Source of the DNA: Tannerella sp.
Lineage (GTDB): Bacteria; Bacteroidota; Bacteroidia; Bacteroidales; Tannerellaceae
Direction of reading: 5' to 3'
Assembly (NCBI GenBank): GCA_031283785.1
Contig: JAITBC010000035.1
Span: forward strand, 1-21,078
DNA length: 21,078 nt
Shown: in pieces, positions 1 through 7,625 of the stretch
How positions within the stretch are numbered: the stretch's first letter is position 1
Layout of the letters: each line of letters begins with the position of its first letter
Notes under the pieces: generated by a model
What the model was told of the DNA's origin: nothing
Databases searched by the model: none
The model's input: only the letters and a program-made list of their open reading frames with translations
Translations under genes and position numbers: made by a program

Positions 1-447
1 TGGGGCGGCATGATCGACATGGGCGCCACAACCTTCTGGGAAGATTTCGATCTCGACTGGATGGACAACGCTGCCGGTATCGACGAGCTTGTGCCTCCCG
101 ATAAGAAAGATATCCATGCCGACTACGGCGCCTACTGCTATAAAAACCTGCGACACAGCCTTTGCCACGGCTGGGCATCAGGTCCTGTCGCATGGCTGAG
201 CCGGTATGTACTGGGCATACAGCCGCTGAATCCCGGCTGCAGGACGGTACTTATCGAACCGCACCTCGGCGATCTGCAATGGGTAGAGGGCACTTTCCCA
301 ACGCCCGGCGGCGTCATTTATGTCCGCCATGACAAAGACGCAAACGGCAAAGTGACCACCGTCGTGAAAGCCCCCAAAGGTATAAAAATCGTGGAAAAAA
401 CGTCATCGCCGGATATCCGGACGGGGCAGCACACACTTAAACAATAA
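1..447 (+). CDS. Alpha-L-rhamnosidase (GH78), C-terminal part, 5' end outside window
   Basis: The frame is open from base 1, so this is the last 148 residues of a longer protein. GH78 enzymes remove terminal alpha-L-rhamnose from plant glycans and glycosides by inversion; exported forms act in the periplasm or at the cell surface. The visible part fits the end of the (alpha/alpha)6 barrel and the closing beta domain. It shows the segment SLCHGWASGPVAWLSRYVLG, whose His is conserved in the family, then GIQPLNPG, EPHLGDLQWVEGTFPTPGG and a short beta tail. The catalytic acids lie upstream and cannot be checked. It is the first of five same-strand genes of a carbohydrate locus, and the next gene starts 101 bases on. 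Family assignment is firm; substrate specificity is not shown. Confidence 0.88.
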   Translation, partial: WGGMIDMGATTFWEDFDLDWMDNAAGIDELVPPDKKDIHADYGAYCYKNLRHSLCHGWASGPVAWLSRYVLGIQPLNPGCRTVLIEPHLGDLQWVEGTFPTPGGVIYVRHDKDANGKVTTVVKAPKGIKIVEKTSSPDIRTGQHTLKQ

Positions 448-548
448 TCCCCGTGATACGTAAAATGAGAGCAAACAACAAGTACAACGCCTTCCCCGAT
501 GAATTTAGTCGGTAAGCAAGCAAAATATAAACATCCATAATTATTATA

Positions 549-1457
549 ATGTATATGCAAAACCGTCGTAACTTTTTGAAATTCGCAGCCCTTCTGGGCG
601 GCAGCGCCATGTTATCATCCGGCAGAAGCGAAGCATCTTCATACGGAGGGGTGGCTTCGCGCTCCGCGTTCCTCCTCTGGCAACTTGACTTGAGCCATAC
701 CCCGTCGCAGGGCAATGCCTACGTCTTCCGTACCCGAAAAGGCAAAATCATCGTGATGGACGGCGGCGTGCCGGGTGAGGCGGACTACCTGCGCGGCTTC
801 CTTGCCTCGCTGGGTAATGAGGTGGAAGCGTGGTTCGTCTCGCACCCACATTCGGACCATACAGGTGCGCTGAACGAGATACTGAAAAATCCACGCGGAA
901 TAAATATCAGGACTATATACCACTCGGAGTTTTCCCGTACCCATTACGAGAGAGAACCGGGCAGCGCGCCGCTAACCGAAGATTTCTACAACAGCCTGCA
1001 AAAGACGCCGGCAAAGGTGGAAAATATCACCCGCCTGGGGCAGACCGTCGAAATAGACGGGGTAAAGTTCAAAATCCTTGCGCTGAAGAACGAAGAAATC
1101 ACCACCAATCCATACAACAACAGCAGCATGGTCATCCGCGTATGGGACGGCGCCCGTTCGGCCGTTTTCCTCGGCGACGCCGGAATAGAAGAAGGCGACA
1201 AGCTCCTGAACGGAGAATTTCGTAAAGACTTGGACTGCGACTTTCTCCAGATGGCGCACCACGGACAGCAGGGCGTCAGCCGGGAATTTTACCGGTCGGT
1301 GAAGTTCAAAGCCTGTTTGTGGCCTACACCGCAATGGCTCTGGACTAATAATAACGGGACAGGCCCTTTTAAGACGCTCGAAACCCGCGCGTGGATAGAT
1401 GAGCTGAACATAGAGAAACATTTCCTCATGTGGGAAGGACTTGACGTCATTGCATAA
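549..1457 (+). CDS. Exported metallo-beta-lactamase-fold hydrolase (ComEC-type metal site)
   Basis: This is a 302-residue protein. Residues 5-18 (NRRNFLKFAALLGG) form a twin-arginine motif followed by a hydrophobic stretch, so export as a folded protein through the Tat system is likely. The MBL metal ligands are visible: HPHSDHTG with H99, H101, D103 and H104, then FLGDAG with D210, then MAHHGQQG with H237/H238. DGG at 71-73 is the usual first-strand motif. This set resembles the ComEC/Rec2-like branch rather than true beta-lactamases. The substrate is unknown; phosphodiesters, lactones or esters are all possible. An in-frame ATG at 555 (M3) is an equally good start. The gene lies between GH78 and GH127 genes, which suggests a role in the same glycan pathway, but that is inference from position only. 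Confidence 0.82.
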   Translation: MYMQNRRNFLKFAALLGGSAMLSSGRSEASSYGGVASRSAFLLWQLDLSHTPSQGNAYVFRTRKGKIIVMDGGVPGEADYLRGFLASLGNEVEAWFVSHPHSDHTGALNEILKNPRGINIRTIYHSEFSRTHYEREPGSAPLTEDFYNSLQKTPAKVENITRLGQTVEIDGVKFKILALKNEEITTNPYNNSSMVIRVWDGARSAVFLGDAGIEEGDKLLNGEFRKDLDCDFLQMAHHGQQGVSREFYRSVKFKACLWPTPQWLWTNNNGTGPFKTLETRAWIDELNIEKHFLMWEGLDVIA

Positions 1458-1528
1458 TGACGTGGCGACAATTGTTTGGTCGTCGTATCACCTCGACAAA
1501 CGGACGAAGATATTCAATAATAAATAAA

Positions 1529-3688
1529 ATGAACATGAAATTTTTTGTAGCGGCAACTTTGCTTGTTGCATTGAGCGGAAACCTGTCCGCTCAGGAAAAA
1601 CCGTCTTTCAACGGAGATATACCCATTGCAGGATGGTGGGAAATACTGCCGGAGAAATCCACGCCGAAATGCTTCCGCGAACCGAAAGAGGCGGAAGTCA
1701 CCGTCACATTCACCTTTTATCCGGACATCGCCTCTGTGGAGAAGACGCCGGACGTCACGCCGGAAGCAGGGGTAAAACAGATATCCTGCTGCCCCGAACT
1801 GAAAGCGGAACCGGAACCGGCCGTCCGGCGTATGATGAAACATCCTGCAAGGGAAAACACTCTTTCTACGGTCGGCAATGACCGGCAAACCGTCCTGCCT
1901 CCCGGTGCTATCCGATTGAAAGGCTATCTGGAAAACGATATTCAAAATTCCATAGTACACTGGAACAAAGGCGTCGTGCCATACGATGAGTTCGTCCGTT
2001 TTTTCCGAAACGGTACGCCTCAGTTTGCGCTGGGCGAAATGTGGGGCAAGGCAGTGCGCTCCGGCTGCATGTTTTACCGTTACACGCAAGACCCTGAACT
2101 GAAAAAGATATTGGATGCGACGGTGAAAGACATGCTCACAACACAGCGGCCCAACGGTAGCATCAGCTGTACGCCGGAAGACAAACAGCCGGGCAACGAA
2201 AACGGCGACCTGTGGGAACGCAAATACGTCATGCTCGGCATGGAGGAATATTACGAATGGGTGAGCCGCGACCCCGCCGTTCTCGAAAGCCTGAAACGTC
2301 AAGCGGCCTGCATCATTGCGCAAGTGGGACATGCACCCAAAACGGAAATCACGGACCTGGGCTGGAGCGCCGTCAATATCGGACACGAACATTGTCACAT
2401 CGAATCCTCCACTTTGCTGGAGCCGTTTATGCGTCTTTATAAATGGACGGGCGAACGGTCTTTCCTCGATTTCGCCGCTTACATCGTTGCGTCCGGCGGA
2501 ACAAAACATTACAACCTTATCGAACAGGCTTACGACAATGTAGAACCTCATAAAATGAGCGGTCATTATCCTAAAGCCTACGAAATGATGTCGCTTTTCG
2601 AGGGGCTGACGGAATATTACCGTACAACCGGCGACGAACGCTGCAAACAGGCATTCATGAATCTGTATAACAATATCCGCAGCAAGGAAATCACCATTAT
2701 CGGCAATGCCGGCGCCGACCAACCCTACCATCCATACGTGGCAGGCGAAGCATGGGGCAATACGGCAGCGGAACAGACTAATCCCGACATCACCCGCATG
2801 ATGGAAACCTGCGTAGGGGTAACGTGGATGAAATTTTGCAGCCAAATTCTGCGTCTGACCGGCGATTCTCAACCTGCGGACGAGATTGAAAAGTATATCT
2901 GCAACGGCTTGCTGGGTGCTATGAAACCCGGCGGCGACGGCTTCAGCTACGTCAACCTGCTGAACGGCGCCAAAGTCAACGACCACGGCTGGGGATGGCA
3001 GTTCGACGACGTGCATGTTACCTGCTGTAACCTCAACGGGCCTATGGGGCTGGCTTATATCCCGTACATCGCTGTGACCGGCAGCGAGACGGGTCCGGTA
3101 ATCAATCTCTACAATGCCTGCAACGTAAACATGTTCACCCCCGGACAGACGCCGCTGCAATTGGAAATGGAAACGGACTACCCTGTGACGGACAAAGTAC
3201 TGCTCAAAGTAAATCCGGAAAAGGCAGAAGCTTTTACCCTGTCATTGCGTATTCCGGCATGGAGCGAGCAAACCGTTGTGAAGATAAACGGGAAGAAACA
3301 TGCGGTAGTGGCCGGCAAATATGCTGCCATCCACCGCACATGGAAATCGGGCGACCGCGTCGAAATCACCTTCGACATGCGTTGCCGCGTTATCAATGCT
3401 CCGCACGGGAGCAATCGCAAAGGAGACGACATGCAGGCCGTTATCCGCGGCCCCATTGTCCTTGCCCGTGACGAAAACACCGACAAAGCCTTCGACAATC
3501 CGGTGACGCTCATTGCCGATAAACATGGTTTTATAAAGATTGCACCCGTCCGCCCGACACTCCCCTCCACGAGGATGGAATTTTCAATACCCACAACCGA
3601 CGGTTTTATACGAATGATTGACTACGCCTCGGTCGACGGGTGGAACGGCGCCAAAATACGTACATGGCTACCTAAAAAGAAACGCTGA
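1529..3688 (+). CDS. GH127 (DUF1680) beta-L-arabinofuranosidase-like glycoside hydrolase
   Basis: From the ATG at 1529 the protein has 719 residues and opens with a signal peptide (MNMKFFVAATLLVALSGNLSAQ, cleavage before Gln likely). The frame is open back to 1457, but that would put 24 charged residues before the signal peptide, so 1529 is preferred; 1535 is also possible. In the GH127 enzyme HypBA1 the zinc is held by Glu338, Cys340, Cys417 and Cys418, with Cys417 as nucleophile. The matching residues here are E426 and C428 in METCVGV and C499/C500 in VTCCNLNG, so the site is intact. About 110 residues between the signal peptide and LPPGAIRLKGY look like an extra N-terminal region. Family members release beta-L-arabinofuranose, and a relative acts on aceric acid in rhamnogalacturonan II; the exact substrate is not determined here. 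It sits 28 bases before the next gene. Confidence 0.9.
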   Translation: MNMKFFVAATLLVALSGNLSAQEKPSFNGDIPIAGWWEILPEKSTPKCFREPKEAEVTVTFTFYPDIASVEKTPDVTPEAGVKQISCCPELKAEPEPAVRRMMKHPARENTLSTVGNDRQTVLPPGAIRLKGYLENDIQNSIVHWNKGVVPYDEFVRFFRNGTPQFALGEMWGKAVRSGCMFYRYTQDPELKKILDATVKDMLTTQRPNGSISCTPEDKQPGNENGDLWERKYVMLGMEEYYEWVSRDPAVLESLKRQAACIIAQVGHAPKTEITDLGWSAVNIGHEHCHIESSTLLEPFMRLYKWTGERSFLDFAAYIVASGGTKHYNLIEQAYDNVEPHKMSGHYPKAYEMMSLFEGLTEYYRTTGDERCKQAFMNLYNNIRSKEITIIGNAGADQPYHPYVAGEAWGNTAAEQTNPDITRMMETCVGVTWMKFCSQILRLTGDSQPADEIEKYICNGLLGAMKPGGDGFSYVNLLNGAKVNDHGWGWQFDDVHVTCCNLNGPMGLAYIPYIAVTGSETGPVINLYNACNVNMFTPGQTPLQLEMETDYPVTDKVLLKVNPEKAEAFTLSLRIPAWSEQTVVKINGKKHAVVAGKYAAIHRTWKSGDRVEITFDMRCRVINAPHGSNRKGDDMQAVIRGPIVLARDENTDKAFDNPVTLIADKHGFIKIAPVRPTLPSTRMEFSIPTTDGFIRMIDYASVDGWNGAKIRTWLPKKKR

Positions 3689-3716
3689 CTGTTAATTAAA
3701 AATTTATATAAGAGAG

Positions 3717-5732
3717 ATGAAAACATATCGGATTTGTATTGCTTTGAGCCTGCTGCTTTTTGTCATGCAGGCCTATGCGCAGACCGTGCCGGTGTGCCGC
3801 GATATTTATCCCGACACATGGGTAGCTACCGATGCGCTCGGACGTTCCATGCCGGGAATCGACGAAGCCGGTCCTGTTAAAACCGACCAGCGGCGGGTGA
3901 CGGGAATCTTCTACATCACGTGGCACGACGACGGGAAAGCGAAGATGAAGGCGCCTTATACCGCCGACGTATCGAAGATACTGTCCCAGGATCCTTCCGC
4001 ACGGTTAGACGCCAATCATCCGCTATGGACGGAGGGCAGTTACCACTGGGGTGAACCGGAGGAGGGTTATTTCCTGAGCCGGGATGAATACGTCATCCGT
4101 AAAGACCTCTCCATGCTCGCCGACGCCGGCGTGGACGTGCTGGTAATGGATGTGACGAATGCCGTCCGTTATTGGGACGAATGGGAAACGCTCTTTGGCG
4201 TGATGCAGCAAATGCGTGCCGAAGGAAACCGGACGCCTCAGTTCTGCTTCTGGGCGTTCAATGGTCCCGTGATAACCGTCGTACAGGATCTCTACGAAAA
4301 ATATTACAAGCAAAACCGCTATCGTGACTTATGGTTTTACTGGGACGGCAAGCCGCTCCTGCTCTACAACGCCAGACCGGAATTTGACGCGAACGGAGGC
4401 GGGGTGAAGAATCCTAATCCCAACTACAATGCCGACGCACGCAGCAATCCGCGCAATCCTCATTACGGCAATCCGGATTATACGGAAGATAATTACAGCA
4501 ATTATACATCGGAGGTCAAGGAGTTTTTTACGCTGCGCAACATGTGGTGGGGTTACTGGGAGTGGGCCGGCGAACGTTTCGTCGGGACGGAAGACAACTG
4601 GAGTTTCGGGTACAGCATGGCAGACCCTAAAGTAAAGGCGCTGCCGCCGGAAGAACTGCTCTCGTTGCATGAGTATAAACGGGAGGAGGCGGCCGTCACG
4701 CCGGCACAGCATCCTGTTACCATGACCGACGAGAATATGGGGGTCGGCAAGTCGTGGTCGCGCGCCGCCGGCGAGCCGGCGCTCAACGAGTATGATATGC
4801 CGCAGCCTGCTTATGTGCCCTGGCTCGGAAAGACCGTCGCCAATCCCGAAGGTTACGGCATTTACTTCCAGGAACGCTGGAACGAAGCGCTGGCTGCCGA
4901 TCCCCAGTTCCTGTACATGAACGACTGGAACGAATGGACTGCCGGCAAATACAACTGGTCAATGCCCTGGCTGGGACGCGAAAAAGACCGCAGTAATCCG
5001 TTTTGCTTCGTAGACCAGTATAATGCCGAGTTCAACCGTACCATACAGCCCATGAAGGGCGGATACACCGATAATTATTACATGCAGATGGCGCAGAACA
5101 TACGCCGCTACAAGGGCGTCCGTCCGATTCCGGAGTATGCCGGCATCCACGCTATCGCCGTCGACGGCAGTTTCGACGACTGGACACCGGTCGAAACGCA
5201 TTTTTTCGATACGAAAGGCGACGTCGTCCACCGCGACTACAACGGCTACGGCGGATTGCATTATACGAACACCTCCGGACGCAACGACATCCTGACCTCC
5301 AAAGTGGCCGTAGACGAAACGCATATCTACTTTTATGTGGAAACGGACAGCGCACTGACTTCCCACGCCGGCGATCACTGGATGTTCCTGCTGATCGACG
5401 CCGATCGTAATCCGGCTACCGGCTGGCACGGCTATGACTTCATCGTCAACAAATCCGTAGTAAACGACCGGCAGACCGTCCTGATGAAATACACGGGAAA
5501 GAGCAAAAACCCATGGAAAGAGGTTGCCCGCGTCGATTACCGTTATGCCGGCAACCGCCTGGAACTGTCGGCGCCGCGGAAGACGCTCGGACTGACGTCG
5601 GGGGAGTTCGTCATTGATTTCAAGTGGAGTGACCATCCGTCCGACCTTAACGATATCCTTTCGCTTTGTGTCAACGGTGATACGGCGCCCAACCGGCGCT
5701 TCAACTACCGTTTTATTTGGCACGGTAAGTAA
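3717..5732 (+). CDS. Exported GH71/GH99/WbsX-like barrel protein with C-terminal CBM9-like domain (paralog 1)
   Basis: The 671-residue protein has a signal peptide ending in AYAQ (residues 19-22). Residues about 60-450 read like a GH71/GH99/WbsX-clan (beta/alpha)8 barrel: FYITWH at 65-70, ADAGVDVLVMDVTN at 135-148, DLWFYWDGKPLLLY at 204-217, and DWNEWTAG at 403-410. WNEW recalls the WNEWxEG motif of that clan, so E406, perhaps with D145, may be catalytic; this is inference. Residues about 475-669 look like a CBM9/DOMON-type beta domain: AVDGSFDDW, YFYVETDSALTSH, LLIDADRNPATGWHGYD and VNGDTAPNRRFNYRF. Residues 229-264 are an Asn/Pro/Tyr-rich insert that the neighbour lacks. The next gene is a paralog with the same architecture. 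Neither is a family I can name with certainty. A glycosidase is likely, with substrate unknown. Confidence 0.72.
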   Translation: MKTYRICIALSLLLFVMQAYAQTVPVCRDIYPDTWVATDALGRSMPGIDEAGPVKTDQRRVTGIFYITWHDDGKAKMKAPYTADVSKILSQDPSARLDANHPLWTEGSYHWGEPEEGYFLSRDEYVIRKDLSMLADAGVDVLVMDVTNAVRYWDEWETLFGVMQQMRAEGNRTPQFCFWAFNGPVITVVQDLYEKYYKQNRYRDLWFYWDGKPLLLYNARPEFDANGGGVKNPNPNYNADARSNPRNPHYGNPDYTEDNYSNYTSEVKEFFTLRNMWWGYWEWAGERFVGTEDNWSFGYSMADPKVKALPPEELLSLHEYKREEAAVTPAQHPVTMTDENMGVGKSWSRAAGEPALNEYDMPQPAYVPWLGKTVANPEGYGIYFQERWNEALAADPQFLYMNDWNEWTAGKYNWSMPWLGREKDRSNPFCFVDQYNAEFNRTIQPMKGGYTDNYYMQMAQNIRRYKGVRPIPEYAGIHAIAVDGSFDDWTPVETHFFDTKGDVVHRDYNGYGGLHYTNTSGRNDILTSKVAVDETHIYFYVETDSALTSHAGDHWMFLLIDADRNPATGWHGYDFIVNKSVVNDRQTVLMKYTGKSKNPWKEVARVDYRYAGNRLELSAPRKTLGLTSGEFVIDFKWSDHPSDLNDILSLCVNGDTAPNRRFNYRFIWHGK

Positions 5733-5750
5733 AATTAAATTATACAAGAT

Positions 5751-7625
5751 ATGTTTACACTATTTCGCTTCAAAACATCCGGGACCTGCTCCCCGATTCC
5801 CGGGAACGGGAAACATCCCCGGAATTTTCAACTTTCAGCGTTTCTTGTTTTGTTATTTTTGTGTGCGGGTTTGCGTGCGCAGGAACACATACATTACGGC
5901 AACGGTCTGCCTGCCGCCGACGCTCTGGGGCGTACTCTCCCCCTGTATGAAGATGCTGGTCGGGAAAAGGAAAAATACGTTGCGATGTTTTACTGGACAT
6001 GGCATCAGGGAAATGACGACACGACGTATCAGGTGAAAAACATCGCCGAAATCGTCAGGCAATATCCCGAAGCGATGAAAGATTATAATCATCCGGCATG
6101 GGGCGTGCGGCGTCCCGGCTTCTTTTTCTGGGAACAGCCGCTGCTGGGTTACTATAAAACGACCGATCCGTGGGTATTGCGCAAACATGCCGAGATGCTG
6201 GCCGACGCCGGCGTGGACGCCGTGTTTTTCGATTGCACCAACGGCAGCCTCACTTGGATGGAATCCACCGAAGCCCTGATGGCGACATGGACACAGGCAC
6301 AACGCGACGGCGTCCGTCCGCCCCGCATCGCCTTCATGCTGCCATTCGGCCCACAGCCTCATTCGCTGGTCTCGCTTCGACAACTGTACCGCGACATATA
6401 TAAACCCGGCAGATACAAAAACCTCTGGTTCATCTGGAAGGGCAAACCCTGCATCATGGGCTATCCCGACAACCTTACCGACTCGGCCGAAGACCGCGAG
6501 ATAGCTGCCTTCTTCACCTTCCGTCCCGGACAGCCCGACTACGTGGACGGTCCGAATACCAAAAGAAACGACCAGTGGGGCTGGCTGGAAAACTATCCGC
6601 AACACGGATATGTGAAAAGCCCTGACGGCCGCTTTGAACAGGTTACCGTCGGGATTGCACAGAATGCCGGACCATCCACCAACGGGCATTGCAGTGCGTT
6701 CAACCTGCCGGGAACGTTCGGTCGCAGCTTTTCGCAACGCAACGGCTTCGACCCGCGTCCGGAAGGCTACCTCTACGGATGGAACTTCCGGGAACAATGG
6801 GAACGGACATTCGAATTAGACCCCGAGCTGGTATTCGTTACAGGCTGGAACGAATACATCGCCGGACAATGGCTTCCGGAACACGGCTGGACGGGCGACC
6901 CGTTCTCGTTCGTCGACCAGTTCGACTGGGATCGCAGCCGCGACATAGAGCCGAACAAAGGATGGGGCGACCGTGGCGATGTATATTATTACCAGTTGAT
7001 ACGTTACATCCGTGAGTTCAAGGGTATGGAAGCGCCGGCTGAAAAAGCCTCCCCGCCGAAAACAATCGCTATCGGCAAAGCCGACGGCTGGGACGACGTA
7101 ACGCCACACTACCGGCATTACCGGGGCAACACATTACACCGCAATCATCGCGGACGCTACGACCAATATTACATAAATACAACCGGCCGTAACGACATTG
7201 TCGGTGCAAAAGTCGCACGCGACAACAGTAACGTTTATTTCTATGCAGAAACCGACGCCGCACTTACGCCGCATACCGACCGCAACTGGATGTTGCTGTT
7301 CATCGACGTCGACCGCGACCGGTCGACCGGCTGGAACGGGTACGATTATGTAGTCAACCGCATCGGTTGCGGCAAGAAAGCTGTCGTCGAAAAAAATGTC
7401 GGCGGACGCTGGGAGTGGGTGCAGGCGGCAGAAATCAGTTATGCCGTCGAAGGGAAAAAACTGGAACTGGCCATCCCCCGCACGGCGTTGGGCTTGTCCG
7501 GTAAAAGTATAGATTTGGAGTTCAAATGGAACGACAACATGCAGGAAAACGGTAATATCATGGATTTCTATGTCAACGGCGATACGGCTCCGGGCGGGCG
7601 GTTCAACTTCCGCTACCGGGAATAA
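5751..7625 (+). CDS. Exported GH71/GH99/WbsX-like barrel protein with C-terminal CBM9-like domain (paralog 2)
   Basis: This 624-residue paralog of the preceding gene begins 18 bases after it. The N-terminus is unusual: about 26 residues precede the hydrophobic core (FLVLLFLCAGLRAQ, 31-44), and no closer ATG exists in frame. Shared blocks run in the same order as in paralog 1: ADALGR at 56-61, FYWTWH at 80-85, ADAGVDAVFFDCTN at 151-164, NLWFIWKGKP at 224-233, GWNEYIAGQW at 365-374 and FVDQ at 387-390. The C-terminal beta domain has TGRNDI at 478-483, YFYAETDAALTPH, FIDVDRDRSTGWNGYD and NGDTAPGGRFNFR. E368 lines up with E406 of paralog 1. The Asn/Pro/Tyr-rich insert is absent and the loops differ, so the two may cut different linkages of one glycan. 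The last 13 bases overlap the end of the convergent permease gene. Confidence 0.72.
   Translation: MFTLFRFKTSGTCSPIPGNGKHPRNFQLSAFLVLLFLCAGLRAQEHIHYGNGLPAADALGRTLPLYEDAGREKEKYVAMFYWTWHQGNDDTTYQVKNIAEIVRQYPEAMKDYNHPAWGVRRPGFFFWEQPLLGYYKTTDPWVLRKHAEMLADAGVDAVFFDCTNGSLTWMESTEALMATWTQAQRDGVRPPRIAFMLPFGPQPHSLVSLRQLYRDIYKPGRYKNLWFIWKGKPCIMGYPDNLTDSAEDREIAAFFTFRPGQPDYVDGPNTKRNDQWGWLENYPQHGYVKSPDGRFEQVTVGIAQNAGPSTNGHCSAFNLPGTFGRSFSQRNGFDPRPEGYLYGWNFREQWERTFELDPELVFVTGWNEYIAGQWLPEHGWTGDPFSFVDQFDWDRSRDIEPNKGWGDRGDVYYYQLIRYIREFKGMEAPAEKASPPKTIAIGKADGWDDVTPHYRHYRGNTLHRNHRGRYDQYYINTTGRNDIVGAKVARDNSNVYFYAETDAALTPHTDRNWMLLFIDVDRDRSTGWNGYDYVVNRIGCGKKAVVEKNVGGRWEWVQAAEISYAVEGKKLELAIPRTALGLSGKSIDLEFKWNDNMQENGNIMDFYVNGDTAPGGRFNFRYRE

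Noticed and set aside
1474..1501. Imperfect inverted repeat GTTTGgTCG / CGACAAAC between the MBL and GH127 genes
   Set aside because: The stem has a bulge, there is no T-run after it, and the genes read on in the same direction; too weak for a terminator.
1457..1528. 24-codon upstream extension of GH127, using the ATG that overlaps the MBL stop
   Set aside because: It would bury the signal peptide behind a charged stretch; ATG 1529 gives a normal signal peptide.
1514..3160. Long minus-strand open frame (548 codons) opposite the GH127 gene
   Set aside because: It is a codon-bias shadow of the G+C-rich sense gene. Its product has no recognisable motifs, and the sense strand carries the catalytic zinc site. 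The same applies to minus-strand frames at 4959-5747 and 5853-6797.
5464..5484. NDRQTVL encoded by near-identical bases in paralog 1 and in the GH127 gene (near 1876)
   Set aside because: Seven residues in unrelated domains with no wider similarity; chance rather than recombination.
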